Shown in pieces: positions 11,790-21,634 of a DNA stretch of 64,000 nt. Source of the DNA: Saccharomonospora cyanea NA-134 (lineage in GTDB: Bacteria > Actinomycetota > Actinomycetes > Mycobacteriales > Pseudonocardiaceae); the NCBI RefSeq assembly GCF_000244975.1, contig NZ_CM001440.1, positions 857,538 through 921,537 of the forward strand. Direction: 5' to 3'. The translations under genes and the position numbers were made by a program. The notes beneath the pieces are model-generated. The model saw nothing but the letters and a program-made list of their open reading frames with translations, was not told where the DNA came from and made no database searches. Numbering within the stretch: the stretch's first letter is position 1; every line of letters begins with the position of its first letter.

Positions 11790-14754
11790 ACGGGTTCGTC
11801 CGGCGGCCTCGGCTGCTCGCTACGGTTTCACCGAGCACGGCGCCCAGGAGGCGTTGCGTGCCACGGGCTGGTGGAGCGACACCGGCCCAGAACCCGAGGC
11901 CGGCGCTGTGCTGGCCTCGCTCGCACGTACGCCCGATCCGAACCTCGCGCTGCTCACACTCGACCGAATCCGGAGTGCGGACGAGGACGCGTGGACGGAA
12001 CTCGACGCGGCGTTGCGCACCGATCTGCGGCTCCGAGCGAGGCTGCTGTCGGTGCTGGGATATTCCACGGTGCTCGGAGACCTGGTCGTCAGCGATCCGG
12101 TTCGATGGCATCGTCTCGCCGCCCCTGTGCTGACGCCGGTGCGGGAATACGACGCACGACTGACGGAGGCCGTCACCACCGACGACACCGTGCTGACCGG
12201 CACGGCGGCCGCGCGCGCGTTGCGAGCCGCGTACCGCGGCCTGTTGCTGGAGATCGCGGCGTCGGATCTCGCGCACGTCGTGGAGCCGGAGTTGGACGAA
12301 CCGCCGCTCGGCGACACCACCAGGGCGCTGACGGCGCTGGCCGAGGCCGCGTTACGGACGGGACTGTTGGTCGCCGAGCAGGAGGTGGGGCACAGCGCCG
12401 ACGCGACGTTGGCGGTCATCGCGATGGGCAAGTGCGGAGCGCGCGAGCTCAACTACGTCAGCGACGTCGACGTCGTGTTCGTCGGTGAGAGCGACATTCC
12501 GGTAGCGACACGGTTGGCCTCGACACTCATGCGCATCGTGAGCCAGGCCTGCTTCGAGGTCGACGCGGCACTGAGACCGGAGGGCAAAGCCGGAGCGCTC
12601 GTGCGGTCGCTCGAAAGCCACGAGGCGTACTACACGCGGTGGGCTCGGACGTGGGAGTTCCAGGCTCTGCTCAAGGCGCGGCCGGTGGCCGGTGACGTTG
12701 AGTTGGGACGCCGCTACGCCGAACTGGTGGCGCCCATGGTGTGGTCGGCCGCGGAACGCGAGGACTTCGTTGTCGACGTGCAGCGGATGCGCCGCCGCGT
12801 CGAGCGCCACGTTCCCGCCGACCTCGCCGACCGGGAGCTGAAACTCGGCCGCGGTGGTCTGCGTGACGTCGAGTTCGCCGTCCAGCTGCTCCAGCTCGTG
12901 CACGGCCGGGCGGACACCACACTGCGTTCACCTTCTACTGTGGACGCGCTGGAGGCGCTGGGTGCCGGCGGTTACGTGGGCCGGGCCGACGCGGCGGAGT
13001 TGCGGGAGTCCTACGAGTTCCTGCGCAAGGTGGAGCACCGGCTGCAGTTGAGAGGGCTGCGGCGCACGCACCTGTTCCCCGAACCCGATGACGTGGAGCA
13101 GCTGCGATGGTTGGCGCGCGCGAGCGCCGTGCGGCCGTTGCGGGGCCGTCCCGAGAGCGAGGTGCTGACCGCCGAGTTCCGCAGGCACGCGCGCCGGGTG
13201 CGCCGGCTGCACGAGAAGTTGTTCTACCGGCCGCTGCTGGAGGCGGTGTCGAAGGTTCCCACGGCGGCGTTGCGGTTGACGACCCAGCAGGCCGCCAGTC
13301 GGCTGGCCGCGCTCGGCTACCTCGCACCCGACGGGGCGCTCCGGCACATCCGCGCGTTGACTGCCGGGGTGTCGCGGAGGGCGGCGATCCAGCAGACGCT
13401 GCTGCCCGTACTGCTGGACCTGCTCGCGGACACGCCCGACCCGGACGGCGGTCTGCTGGCGTACCGGCGTGTGTCCGAGGAGTTGGCCGACACTCCGTGG
13501 TACCTCAGGGTGCTGCGTGACGAGGCGGCCGTCGTCGAACGTCTCGCCACTCTGCTGGGCACGTCCAAACTGGTGCCGGACCTGTTGGTACGTGCGCCCG
13601 AGGTGCTGCAACGGCTGAGCGACCGCGAAGCGCTCGCGGGCCGGATTCCCGAGGAGGTGGCGCGGTCGTTGCGCGCCGCGGCGGGCAGGCAGCCGGGCAT
13701 GGAGGCCACCGTGGTGGCAGCCCGTTCCCTGCGCAGGCACGAGTTGTTGCGCGTGGCCTGCGCCGACCTGCTCGGACTGCTCGACGTCAGCTCGGTCTGT
13801 GTCGCGTTGTCGTCGGTCTGGACGGCGGTGTTGCAGGCCGCCCTGGCTGCTGCCGTGCGCAGGCGGGCCGAGGAGGCAGGCGGTGAGCGGGCACGCATCG
13901 TCGTGATCGGCATGGGCAGGCTCGGCGGTGAGGAACTCGGATACGGCTCGGACGCCGACGTGCTGTTCGTGTGCGAGCCGGTGGGGGGTGCCAGCGACTC
14001 CGAGGCCGTCCGGTTCGCCACCTCCGTGGCAGAGTCGGTGCGCTCGGCGCTCGGTGCCCCGAGTCAGGATCCGCCGCTGGTGGTGGACACCGAGCTACGG
14101 CCCGAGGGACGCAGTGGGCCGCTGGTGCGCACGTTGGACTCCTACCGCGCTTACTACGCACGCTGGGGAGAGGTGTGGGAGGCGCAGGCCCTGTTGCGGG
14201 CCAGGGTCGTGGCCGGTGATCCGGAACTCGGTGAGCGGTTCCTGGCGGACGTGGAGGGTCTGCGTTACCCGGACGGCGGCCTGGACGCGGCGAAGACACG
14301 TCAGATCCGGCGGATCAAGGCGAGGGTCGAGACCGAACGGCTGCCGAAGGGAGCGGACCCGACCACGCACACGAAGCTCGGTCGCGGTGGCTTGGCCGAT
14401 GTGGAGTGGACGGCGCAGTTGATGCAGTTGCGGTACGCCCACGAAATCCCCGGTCTGCGCACGACCTCGACTCCCGGCGCGCTGCACACGCTCGTCGACG
14501 CGGGCCTCGCCGACCGGGACGACGTGGACGCGCTCGTTCGCGCCTGGGAGCTGGCCACCCGGGCGCGCAACGTGACGATGCTCGTCAAGGGCAGGCCGTC
14601 CGACCAGCTTCCCGCTTCGGGTCGGGAGCTGGCTGCGGTGGCGCGGGTGTTCGGTCTTTCCGCCGACGACGATCCCGGCGAGTTCCTGGACACCTACCGG
14701 CGGGTGACGCGCCGCGCTCACGCCGTGGTGCAACGGCTGTTCTACGAGTCGTGA
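11782..14754 (+). CDS. glnE: Glutamine synthetase adenylyltransferase/deadenylyltransferase
   Basis: A 990-residue bifunctional enzyme that adenylylates and deadenylylates glutamine synthetase in response to nitrogen status. It has the two expected nucleotidyltransferase domains: the first with GKCGARELNYVSDVDVVF near residues 216-233, the second with GRLGGEELGYGSDADVLF near 712-729. Each is followed by its linker (KLGRGGLRDVEF and KLGRGGLADVEW). The ATG at 11782 was chosen because it gives MAERVRPAASAARYGF and overlaps the amidotransferase stop; the frame is open further upstream but that part is antisense-like filler. The target GlnA is encoded at 16397-17821 and carries the modifiable tyrosine. 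Confidence 0.96.
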   Translation: MAERVRPAASAARYGFTEHGAQEALRATGWWSDTGPEPEAGAVLASLARTPDPNLALLTLDRIRSADEDAWTELDAALRTDLRLRARLLSVLGYSTVLGDLVVSDPVRWHRLAAPVLTPVREYDARLTEAVTTDDTVLTGTAAARALRAAYRGLLLEIAASDLAHVVEPELDEPPLGDTTRALTALAEAALRTGLLVAEQEVGHSADATLAVIAMGKCGARELNYVSDVDVVFVGESDIPVATRLASTLMRIVSQACFEVDAALRPEGKAGALVRSLESHEAYYTRWARTWEFQALLKARPVAGDVELGRRYAELVAPMVWSAAEREDFVVDVQRMRRRVERHVPADLADRELKLGRGGLRDVEFAVQLLQLVHGRADTTLRSPSTVDALEALGAGGYVGRADAAELRESYEFLRKVEHRLQLRGLRRTHLFPEPDDVEQLRWLARASAVRPLRGRPESEVLTAEFRRHARRVRRLHEKLFYRPLLEAVSKVPTAALRLTTQQAASRLAALGYLAPDGALRHIRALTAGVSRRAAIQQTLLPVLLDLLADTPDPDGGLLAYRRVSEELADTPWYLRVLRDEAAVVERLATLLGTSKLVPDLLVRAPEVLQRLSDREALAGRIPEEVARSLRAAAGRQPGMEATVVAARSLRRHELLRVACADLLGLLDVSSVCVALSSVWTAVLQAALAAAVRRRAEEAGGERARIVVIGMGRLGGEELGYGSDADVLFVCEPVGGASDSEAVRFATSVAESVRSALGAPSQDPPLVVDTELRPEGRSGPLVRTLDSYRAYYARWGEVWEAQALLRARVVAGDPELGERFLADVEGLRYPDGGLDAAKTRQIRRIKARVETERLPKGADPTTHTKLGRGGLADVEWTAQLMQLRYAHEIPGLRTTSTPGALHTLVDAGLADRDDVDALVRAWELATRARNVTMLVKGRPSDQLPASGRELAAVARVFGLSADDDPGEFLDTYRRVTRRAHAVVQRLFYES

Positions 14755-14803
14755 TCGTCACCGCCGGGGGACGCCGAAGAGGCGGACGGCATATGGTGGG
14801 GCC

Positions 14804-15241
14804 GTGAGTGAGCTGGAGCCGTTCCGAGTCCGAGTCAAGGTGCGTCATTACGAGCTCGACAGCCTCGGCCACGTGAACCACGCCGTGTACCACCAGTACG
14901 GCGAGATCGCCCGACTGGAGCTGTTCGAGAAGGCCGGGGGCATCAACGGTGACCTTCTCAAGTGGGGGATGGCTCCCGTGCTCCTCGAATCGCACATCGT
15001 CTACCGTCGCGAGTTGCGCTCGGGCGACGAGGTGGACGTGAGCTGCCGTGCGAAGTTCGGCGACGGCAAGGTGTTCTGGATGTCGAACGAGATCGTCAAA
15101 ATCGACGGCACACCGTCGGCCGACATCCGGTGCACACTCGGCCTCATGGACCTGAACCTGCGCAAGCTCGTGGCCGAACCCCGCGAACGCTTCGCCGAGG
15201 CGGGACTCGACCTCGACGTGCTCTGCGGCACCGCGTCGTAG
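14804..15241 (+). CDS. Hotdog-fold acyl-CoA thioesterase (4HBT/YbgC-like)
   Basis: A 145-residue thioesterase of the 4-hydroxybenzoyl-CoA thioesterase type, which would hydrolyse acyl-CoA esters in the cytosol. The N-terminus has the family signature, VRHYELDSLGHVNHAVYHQY, with the aspartate and the GHVN turn that form the active site. The length is normal. The start is GTG with TATGGT six bases upstream, so it is probably leaderless. It follows glnE by 49 bases but likely has its own promoter. Substrate not predictable. Confidence 0.88.
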   Translation: MSELEPFRVRVKVRHYELDSLGHVNHAVYHQYGEIARLELFEKAGGINGDLLKWGMAPVLLESHIVYRRELRSGDEVDVSCRAKFGDGKVFWMSNEIVKIDGTPSADIRCTLGLMDLNLRKLVAEPRERFAEAGLDLDVLCGTAS

Positions 15242-15251
15242 CGGCCACCGG

Positions 15252-15713
15252 TCACAGGGCGGCGGCGACGGCCGCGCCGACGAAGACCACCTGCATCACC
15301 GTGCGGAGCGGTAACGGGGTGACAGGCCTGCCTCCGAGCGTGAGGTTGCGCCGAGCCGCGGACACGTTGGCGGGAAACATCGCCAGCATGAGCAACGCCA
15401 GCCCCAGCGCGGCCCACCGAGCGACGGGTGGGACGAGCAGCGCGACGGCGCCGCCCAGTTCCAGCACTCCCGTGACGGCCACCAGCACCCGGGGGTAGGG
15501 AAGAGCAGGCGGGACCATGGCCGCCATGGCGTCGCGCCAGCCCGGCAGAAAGTGCGGGACTCCCGTGAACACCAGCATCAGTGCCAACGCGGCACGCAGG
15601 GCGGGTTGCCAGCCGTCCAGGACGTCCACGCCGACCAGACCGACGAGCCGGAACGCGACGAACCCGCCGATGAGAGCGAAGAGGGGTACCAAGGCACACT
15701 CCAATCTTGACAT
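15252..15713 (-). CDS. DoxX-like small membrane protein
   Basis: A 153-residue membrane protein with four hydrophobic segments. The text matches the DoxX-like family: LMLVFTGVPHFLPGW, then VTGVLELGGAVALLVP. Function in this family is poorly known; some members act in redox or quinone-linked processes. The ATG at 15713 lies inside the first arm of the palindromic operator, so the true start may be the GTG at about 15697. It diverges from a TetR-family regulator and is its most likely target. It ends 10 bases from the convergent thioesterase gene. Confidence 0.75.
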   Translation of the reverse strand: MSRLECALVPLFALIGGFVAFRLVGLVGVDVLDGWQPALRAALALMLVFTGVPHFLPGWRDAMAAMVPPALPYPRVLVAVTGVLELGGAVALLVPPVARWAALGLALLMLAMFPANVSAARRNLTLGGRPVTPLPLRTVMQVVFVGAAVAAAL

Positions 15714-15753
15714 TGACAAGATTGCAGAAGTGCGATAACTTGTCAACGTCAAG
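15706..15753. promoter_or_regulatory. Inverted-repeat operator between doxX-like and tetR
   Basis: CTTGACATTGACAAG at 15706-15720 and CTTGTCAACGTCAAG at 15739-15753 form an inverted repeat with 14 of 15 positions matching and an 18-base spacer. Each arm is itself close to palindromic (CTTGnC...GnCAAG), so the region could bind two dimers. It sits between divergent genes and is the natural site for the adjacent TetR regulator. Confidence 0.8.
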
Positions 15754-15763
15754 TTCTGGAGGG

Positions 15764-16351
15764 GTGAGGAAGATCGGCGGCTCGGGTTATCACCACGGAA
15801 ACCTGCGGCGCGCGCTTCTCGACGCCGCGCTCGAAGCCATCACCGAGCAGGGGCCTGCCGGGTGGAGCCTGCGCGAACTCGCGCGGCGTGCCAACGTCTC
15901 CCACGCCGCGCCAGCACACCACTTCGGTGACAAGACCGGGGTGTTCACCGCTTTGGCCGCGGAAGGGTACGAGTTGTTCGCCGACGCCCTCGAACGCGAG
16001 TCGCACGACTTCCAGCGGGTCGGCGTGGCCTACGTGCGGTTCGCGCTGGAGAGACCGGCCTACTTCACCGTGATGTTCCGCCCCGATCTCTACCGTGTCG
16101 GCGATCCGTCGGTGGCCGTGGCACGCGACCGTGCTCGTGCGGTGCTCGTCAACGGTGCTCGCACGCTCACGCCCGGTGCCGTAGCCGACCGAGCGGCGAT
16201 TCTGGCGGCGTGGTCGTGTGCTCACGGCTTCGCCCACCTGTGGTCGAGCGGCGCGCTGCCGGAGAGCATGGGGGGCGATCCGGAGGAGACGGCACGCGCG
16301 GTGTTCCGCGTTCTGTCCGGCGCCTCGAACGCCGATGGCCCGCCGGCGTGA
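15764..16351 (+). CDS. TetR-family transcriptional regulator
   Basis: A 195-residue TetR-type repressor. The helix-turn-helix is at about residues 20-55 (GNLRRALLDAALEAI, then SLRELARRANVSHAAPAHHF), followed by a C-terminal WHG-type ligand domain with YVRFALERPAYFTVMF. The GTG at 15764 was chosen since it follows GGAGG, though the spacing is very short; an upstream TTG at 15707 would run through the operator. It diverges from the DoxX-like gene and probably represses both by binding the inverted repeat. The inducer is unknown. Confidence 0.85.
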   Translation: MRKIGGSGYHHGNLRRALLDAALEAITEQGPAGWSLRELARRANVSHAAPAHHFGDKTGVFTALAAEGYELFADALERESHDFQRVGVAYVRFALERPAYFTVMFRPDLYRVGDPSVAVARDRARAVLVNGARTLTPGAVADRAAILAAWSCAHGFAHLWSSGALPESMGGDPEETARAVFRVLSGASNADGPPA

Positions 16352-16396
16352 GTGCCGACGGGCCATCCGGCTCAGCGCGTGGGCGCGGCGCTCGCG

Positions 16397-17821
16397 TCAC
16401 ACGTCGTAGTACAGCGCGAACTCGTACGGGTGCGGGCGAAGGCGCAGCGGGTCGATCTCGTTCTCCCGCTTGTACGAGATCCACGTCTCGATCACGTCGG
16501 GAGTGAACACGCCGCCTTCGAGAAGGAAGTCGTGGTCGGCCTCCAGCGTGTCCAGAACGGTGCCCAGGTCACTCGGCACGAGCTTGACGTCCCTGGCCTC
16601 CTCGGGAGGAAGCTCGTAGAGGTCCTTGTCGATGGGCTCCGGCGGCTCGATCTTGTTCTTGATGCCGTCGAGCCCGGCCATCACCATCGCGGCGAACGCC
16701 AGGTACGGGTTGCCGGACGAGTCGGGGCACCGGAACTCGATGCGCTTGGCCTTCGCGTTGCTGCCCGTGATCGGGATGCGCACGCACGCGGAACGGTTGC
16801 GCTGCGAGTACACGAGGCTTACCGGCGCCTCGTACCCCGGCACCAGGCGGTGGTAGGAGTTGATCGTCGGGTTCGTGAACGCCAACAGGCTCGGCGCGTG
16901 CGTCAGGATGCCGCCGATGTAGTAGCGCGCCATGTCCGACAGGCCGGCGTAGCCGGACTCGTCGTAGAACAGCGGGTCGCCGTCCTTCCACAGCGACTGG
17001 TGGCAGTGCATGCCCGACCCGTTGTCGCCGAACAGGGGCTTCGGCATGAAGGTCACCGTCTTGCCCGCGGCGAACGCCGTGTTCTTGACGATGTACTTGA
17101 ACAGCTGCAGGTCGTCGGCCGCGTGCAGGAGCGTGTTGAACCGGTAGTTGATCTCAGTCTGCCCGCCGGTGCCGACCTCGTGGTGAGCGCGCTCCAGGAC
17201 GAAGCCCGACTCGATGAGCCGTTGCGAGATGTCGTCGCGCAGGTCGGCGTAGTGGTCCACCGGCGGCACGGGGAAGTAGCCACCCTTGAACTTGGTCTTG
17301 TAACCCTTGTTGCCGCCTTCCTCCTCGCGGCCGGTGTTCCACCAACCCTCGACGGAGTCGATCTCGTGGAAGGTCGCGTGCTCCGAGGAGTCGAAACGCA
17401 CGGAGTCGAAGATGTAGAACTCGGCTTCGGGCCCGAAGAACGCGGTGTCCGCGACACCGGACTCCGTGATGTACTGCTCGGCCTTCCTCGCGATGTTGCG
17501 AGGGTCGCGGCTGTAGGGCTCCCGAGTGAACGGGTCGTGCACGAAGAAGTTCAGTGACAACGTCTTGTGCTTGCGGAACGGGTCGATGCGAGCCGTCGCG
17601 GGGTCCGGAAGCAGCAGCATGTCGGACTCGTGGATCGACTGGAAGCCGCGGACCGACGATCCGTCGAAAGCGAGGCCCTCTTCGAACGCCTCCGCGTCGA
17701 AGGTCGACGCGGGAACGGTGAAGTGCTGCATCACGCCTGGCAGGTCACAGAACCTCACGTCGACAAACTGCACGTCCTCGTCCGCGAGCAGACGCAGGAC
17801 CTCGTCTGGAGTAGTGGACAC
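16397..17821 (-). CDS. glnA: Glutamine synthetase type I (adenylylation-regulated)
   Basis: A 474-residue main glutamine synthetase, forming glutamine from glutamate, ammonium and ATP; the family is dodecameric. The metal and substrate motifs are [43 protein letters not shown] and [14 protein letters not shown]. The adenylylation loop [11 protein letters not shown] places the target tyrosine at residue 402, so it should be controlled by the GlnE encoded at 11782. The ATG at 17821 gives [19 protein letters not shown]. It is preceded by four GlnR half-sites, and diverges from an RDD protein gene as in mycobacteria. Confidence 0.97.
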   Translation of the reverse strand: MSTTPDEVLRLLADEDVQFVDVRFCDLPGVMQHFTVPASTFDAEAFEEGLAFDGSSVRGFQSIHESDMLLLPDPATARIDPFRKHKTLSLNFFVHDPFTREPYSRDPRNIARKAEQYITESGVADTAFFGPEAEFYIFDSVRFDSSEHATFHEIDSVEGWWNTGREEEGGNKGYKTKFKGGYFPVPPVDHYADLRDDISQRLIESGFVLERAHHEVGTGGQTEINYRFNTLLHAADDLQLFKYIVKNTAFAAGKTVTFMPKPLFGDNGSGMHCHQSLWKDGDPLFYDESGYAGLSDMARYYIGGILTHAPSLLAFTNPTINSYHRLVPGYEAPVSLVYSQRNRSACVRIPITGSNAKAKRIEFRCPDSSGNPYLAFAAMVMAGLDGIKNKIEPPEPIDKDLYELPPEEARDVKLVPSDLGTVLDTLEADHDFLLEGGVFTPDVIETWISYKRENEIDPLRLRPHPYEFALYYDV

Positions 17822-17858
17822 CCTCGGTGGCTCCTTCGTGGTCGGTGCCGGCGGCAGT

Positions 17859-17885
17859 GCTCTCGTTGCTCTCGTCGCTCTCGTC
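17859..17885. repeat. Three-unit 9-bp tandem repeat in the glnA leader
   Basis: GCTCTCGTT, GCTCTCGTC and GCTCTCGTC lie head to tail, 38-64 bases upstream of the glnA ATG and just downstream of the GlnR half-sites. They would be in or near the 5' untranslated region. Possible meaning is unknown. Confidence 0.7.
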
Positions 17886-17906
17886 GAATCACGCTACGAG
17901 TGCGGT

Positions 17907-17944
17907 GTTGCCCGACCGTCACCCCGATGTTTCGCGGACGTTAA
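17907..17944 (-). promoter_or_regulatory. GlnR operator array upstream of glnA
   Basis: On the minus strand, reading towards glnA, the sequence has TTAAC (17944-17940), GAAAC (17933-17929), GTGAC (17922-17918) and GCAAC (17911-17907). These alternate as a-b-a-b half-sites (gTnAC, GaAAC) with exactly six bases between each, the arrangement described for GlnR control of glnA in Streptomyces. The array ends 85 bases before the start codon. Strong evidence for GlnR regulation, although glnR is not in the window. Confidence 0.85.
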
Positions 17945-18027
17945 CTGAGTACCTCGTCAGCCGGTCGGCGACACGGGTGAATTGACCGGCCCGGACGCGG
18001 GCGACGCACGGTGAATACCCTGGGAGA

Positions 18028-18510
18028 GTGGCACGATGGACCGGCGAATGGCTGCAGACGATCTCGTCCGGAGGGGCGACCACCCAGGAGCCCCCTCGAT
18101 GGCCGGGTGAGCGCTTCGGGCTTCCCGAGAGCGGACCCCGCGCTGTCGCGGGCACAGGGCGGAGATTGCTCGCGCTCGTGGCGGACCTGGTCCTCGCATC
18201 CCTGTTGACGGCGGTCTTCACCCGCCCGGACTATTCCGACCTCGCCGCCATGCAGGAGCACAACCTCTGGGCGCTGGTGGCCTGGGCCGTCATCACGGTC
18301 GTACCCGTGACGTTCTTCGGGTTCACCCCCGGCATGGCGATGACAGGAATCCGCGTGGCGCGGTTGGACGGCAAGGCGGTCGTCGGACTGTGGAGGGCCG
18401 CCCTGCGGTGTTTGCTGACCTTCTTCATCATCCCAGCCGCGGTGCGTAACGCCGACAACCGCGGCTGGCACGATCGCCTCACCAACACCGTCGTGGTGAC
18501 GATGCGTTGA
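18028..18510 (+). CDS. RDD-family membrane protein
   Basis: A 160-residue protein with an N-terminal cytosolic tail of about 45 residues, then three hydrophobic segments typical of RDD proteins. The family signature is partly visible: RRLLALVADLVLASLL at about 46-61, GMAMTGIRVARLDGK, and the C-terminal NRGWHDRLTNTVVV. An RDD gene next to glnA is conserved in actinobacteria. The start is GTG at 18028. The role is unknown; transport of small molecules or Na+/H+ has been proposed for other RDD proteins. Confidence 0.88.
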   Translation: MARWTGEWLQTISSGGATTQEPPRWPGERFGLPESGPRAVAGTGRRLLALVADLVLASLLTAVFTRPDYSDLAAMQEHNLWALVAWAVITVVPVTFFGFTPGMAMTGIRVARLDGKAVVGLWRAALRCLLTFFIIPAAVRNADNRGWHDRLTNTVVVTMR

Positions 18511-18544
18511 CCGGGCGGCGTGTGCCGCCCCGACGACGAGGGGC

Positions 18545-19273
18545 TCAGCGCCGACGGATGGTGCGCTGGACGTTCCGCATCTTCGCGCCCTGCGGCATGG
18601 GTCCCTTCGGCATGGCGGCACCGCGGTTGCCGAGGGCCGCGAGCTTGGTCTCGAGCACATCGATGTCGCGGGGCCTGAGGTTGCGCGGGAGCTTCATGAG
18701 GTGGCTCTGCAGCTTCCGCAGGGGCACCTGACCTTCGTCGGTTCCCACGATGACGTCGTAGATCGGGGTCTCACCCACGAGCCGCGCGATGCGCTTCTTC
18801 TCCTGTGACATCAGGTTCTTCACGCGGTGTGGCGCGCCTTCGGCCACGAGGATGATCCCCGGGCCGCCCAGCACGCGGTGCACGGCGTCGAGTTGCGTCG
18901 TCGCGGCCACCGTCTGTGTCACACGCCAGCGTCCGCGCAGGTTGTCCAGGGCCCACGCGGCGGCACCCGGCTGCCCCTCGGCCTTCGTGAACACGGTCTT
19001 CTGCACCCGGCGACCGAAGATGATCATGGCGGCGAGCAGGCCCAGCATGATGCCGATCGGCAGCAGCCACCACTCGATCCCCATGAGCCATCCGAGCCCG
19101 AAGACGATTCCGGCCACGACGAGGAAAGACCCGAGCATCCAGGGGATGAGGGCCTTGTCCTCTTTGCGCTGCATCGAAAACGCCTGGAAGATCTGTGCCC
19201 GCCTGGCCTTACCAGCCGCGCGCTTCTCCCGCTTGGCCTGCTTGGCAGCTTCCTTGTCCTGCTTTCCCGCCAT
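18545..19273 (-). CDS. DUF4191 membrane protein
   Basis: A 242-residue conserved actinobacterial protein. It has a lysine/arginine-rich N-terminus, two adjacent membrane segments ([39 protein letters not shown]), and a cytosolic domain ending in a basic tail. No enzyme motif is seen. It corresponds by position to the DUF4191 gene near glnA in mycobacteria. It converges on the RDD gene and diverges from uvrD2. Function unknown. Confidence 0.88.
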   Translation of the reverse strand: MAGKQDKEAAKQAKREKRAAGKARRAQIFQAFSMQRKEDKALIPWMLGSFLVVAGIVFGLGWLMGIEWWLLPIGIMLGLLAAMIIFGRRVQKTVFTKAEGQPGAAAWALDNLRGRWRVTQTVAATTQLDAVHRVLGGPGIILVAEGAPHRVKNLMSQEKKRIARLVGETPIYDVIVGTDEGQVPLRKLQSHLMKLPRNLRPRDIDVLETKLAALGNRGAAMPKGPMPQGAKMRNVQRTIRRR

Positions 19274-19339
19274 AATTCCCCAGGATACGGGCGGCCGGGT
19301 GGGCGTCGGCCCGTCGGTCCCCTCTGCGAGGATGCGAGA

Positions 19340-21457
19340 GTGGCCAGCGCACAACGCCCGATCCGGTCGAAGGACCCGCTCGACGGCCTTGATCCGGAAC
19401 AGCGCGCGGCTGCGAGTGCTCCTCGCGGCCCGGTGTGCGTGCTCGCGGGTGCTGGTACGGGCAAGACGCGAACGATCACTCGTCGTATCGCCTACCTCGT
19501 GCGTCAGGGGCACGTCGCCCCGACGCAGGTACTCGCGGTGACCTTCACCGCCCGAGCAGCGGGAGAACTCCGGGCACGGTTGCGGCAACTCGGTGTCGAC
19601 GGCGCCCAAGCCCGCACCTTCCACGCCGCGGCGCTTCGCCAACTCCGGTACTTCTGGCCTCGCGTGGTGGGCGATGCGCAGTGGGACCTCCTCGACGGCA
19701 ACAAGCTCCGGCTCGTGGGGCTCGCCGCGAACAAGGTGGCGCTGCCCACCGAGACCGAGGTGCTGCGTGATCTCGCGGGTGAAATCGAATGGGCGAAGGC
19801 GTGCCTGGTCGGGCCCGACGAATACCCGTCCGCGGCTCGGGCCCGCCGCCGCGACATCGGGCACCCGGCGGAGCGGGTCGCGGACGCCTATCGCACCTAC
19901 GAGGAGCTCAAGAACGACCGGCGGCTGCTCGACTTCGACGACCTTCTGTTGCACACCACGGCCGCGTTGGAGGAGCACCGCGAGGTGGCCGAGGAGTTCC
20001 GCGACCGGTACCGCTGCTTCGTGGTGGACGAATACCAGGACATCACGCCCGCCCAGCAGCGATTGCTCGACGCCTGGCTCGGTGGACGCGACGACGTGAC
20101 GGTGGTCGGCGATGCCAACCAGACGATCTACTCCTTCGGAGGTGCTTCGCCGCGCCCCCTGTTGGAGTTCACCCGGCGGTACCCGAATGCCACCGTGGTC
20201 CGGCTCGAGCGGGACTACCGCTCCACGCCGCAGGTGGTGGAGTTGGCCAACCGGGTCATCAGCGGGGCACGAGGACGTCCCGCAGGCGCACGACTGCGCC
20301 TCGTGGGGCAGCGCCCCGACGGCCCGCGGCCGACGTTCTCCGAGTACGACGACGAACCCGCCGAGGCCGCCGCGGTGGCCCGGCAGATCCGCGACCTCGT
20401 GGGCAACGGTGTTCCGGCCGCGGAGATCGCTGTGTTGTTCCGGGTCAACGCGCAGTCCGAGAGCTACGAGCAGGCACTGGCCGATGTCGGAGTGCCCTAC
20501 CAGGTCCGGGGAGGTGAGCGCTTCTTCTCCCGGCAAGAGGTCCGGCAGGCGATGGCCGCCCTGCGCACCGCTTCGGCATCGGATTCCGAAGCGGGAACGA
20601 CCGACCTGCCCGCACTGGTGGGGCGGGTCCTCGCCCCGCTTGGATGGGGGCTGCGACAGCCCAGCGGTGGCGCGGCCCGCGAACGCTGGAGCGGGCTGCA
20701 GGCCCTGTACGAACTCGCGCAGGACTTCACGGCCGAGTTCACGGCGGTGTCCGCGGGGGAGCGACCGGCCCTGGCACGCTACGTCGCTGAGCTCGAGCAG
20801 CGCGCCTCCTCGCAGCATCCGCCTGTCGTGGACGGCGTGACACTCGCGTCGCTCCACGCGGCCAAGGGCCTCGAATGGGATGCCGTCTTCCTCGTCGGCC
20901 TGGCCGAAGGCACCGTGCCGATCCAACACGCCACCACGGAGGACGCGATCGAGGAGGAGCGCAGGCTGTTCTACGTGGGTGTGACCCGGGCCAGGGAACA
21001 CCTCGCGCTCAGCTGGTCGCTCTCCCGCACGCCCGGCGGACGGCCGCACCGCAGACGCAGCCGGTTCCTCCACGGACTCGCCGGGGAAGAGGAGCCTGCC
21101 CCGCGCGTCCGCCGTCCGTCGCGACGACGCGCGGGGACGAGGGCGGTCTGCCGTGTCTGTGGCCGCGACCTTGAATCCACACTGGAAATCAAGATCGGGC
21201 GTTGTGCCGACTGCCCCTCCGACATCGACGAGGAACTTCTCGAACGACTCAGGCAATGGCGCGCGGAGAAGGCCAAGGAGCTGAAGATCCCGGCGTTCGT
21301 CGTGTTCACCGACGCCACGCTCGTCGCCATCGCCGAGCAGCGCCCCACCGATGCCCGTGGCCTCGTGGCGATCTCCGGCATCGGAACGGCCAAGGTGGAG
21401 CGGTTCGGCGAGGAGGTCCTCACCGTCGTCAACGACGAGGACCCCGGCCGCGAGTGA
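19340..21457 (+). CDS. uvrD2: ATP-dependent DNA helicase UvrD2
   Basis: A 705-residue superfamily 1A DNA helicase. Walker A is LAGAGTGKT at residues 35-43; motif II is VVDEYQDI; later motifs include [26 protein letters not shown] and YVGVTRARE. Near residue 603 there is a four-cysteine motif (CRVC...CADC), followed by a C-terminal HRDC domain. This cysteine plus HRDC architecture is that of mycobacterial UvrD2. The start is GTG at 19340. The downstream whiB7 also matches mycobacterial order. A weak terminator-like hairpin with a T run follows at about 21470-21492. Confidence 0.94.
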   Translation: MASAQRPIRSKDPLDGLDPEQRAAASAPRGPVCVLAGAGTGKTRTITRRIAYLVRQGHVAPTQVLAVTFTARAAGELRARLRQLGVDGAQARTFHAAALRQLRYFWPRVVGDAQWDLLDGNKLRLVGLAANKVALPTETEVLRDLAGEIEWAKACLVGPDEYPSAARARRRDIGHPAERVADAYRTYEELKNDRRLLDFDDLLLHTTAALEEHREVAEEFRDRYRCFVVDEYQDITPAQQRLLDAWLGGRDDVTVVGDANQTIYSFGGASPRPLLEFTRRYPNATVVRLERDYRSTPQVVELANRVISGARGRPAGARLRLVGQRPDGPRPTFSEYDDEPAEAAAVARQIRDLVGNGVPAAEIAVLFRVNAQSESYEQALADVGVPYQVRGGERFFSRQEVRQAMAALRTASASDSEAGTTDLPALVGRVLAPLGWGLRQPSGGAARERWSGLQALYELAQDFTAEFTAVSAGERPALARYVAELEQRASSQHPPVVDGVTLASLHAAKGLEWDAVFLVGLAEGTVPIQHATTEDAIEEERRLFYVGVTRAREHLALSWSLSRTPGGRPHRRRSRFLHGLAGEEEPAPRVRRPSRRRAGTRAVCRVCGRDLESTLEIKIGRCADCPSDIDEELLERLRQWRAEKAKELKIPAFVVFTDATLVAIAEQRPTDARGLVAISGIGTAKVERFGEEVLTVVNDEDPGRE

Positions 21458-21514
21458 GCTCCTGGACTGAACCGCCTGGTCAGGAGGGTTTTTCGGCAGT
21501 CCGGGAAATTCGTC

Positions 21515-21553
21515 GAAAAATAAGTTGCCGCGCCGGGCGCAGGGCAATAACCT
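21515..21553 (+). promoter_or_regulatory. whiB7 leader promoter with WhiB7-type AT-rich element
   Basis: TTGCCG at 21525-21530 (-35) and TAACCT at 21548-21553 (-10) are 17 bases apart. An AT run, GAAAAATAA at 21515-21523, lies just upstream of the -35. WhiB7 is known to activate SigA promoters that carry such an AT-rich patch, bound by its AT-hook, including its own promoter. This predicts autoregulation. Confidence 0.75.
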
Positions 21554-21634
21554 GCAAGCACTGGGTGGATACTGCGCGATCTTGGCCGCCGTTGTGAGCG
21601 GTGGATCGCCGGACAGCGAGAGGAGGTGCCAGCG

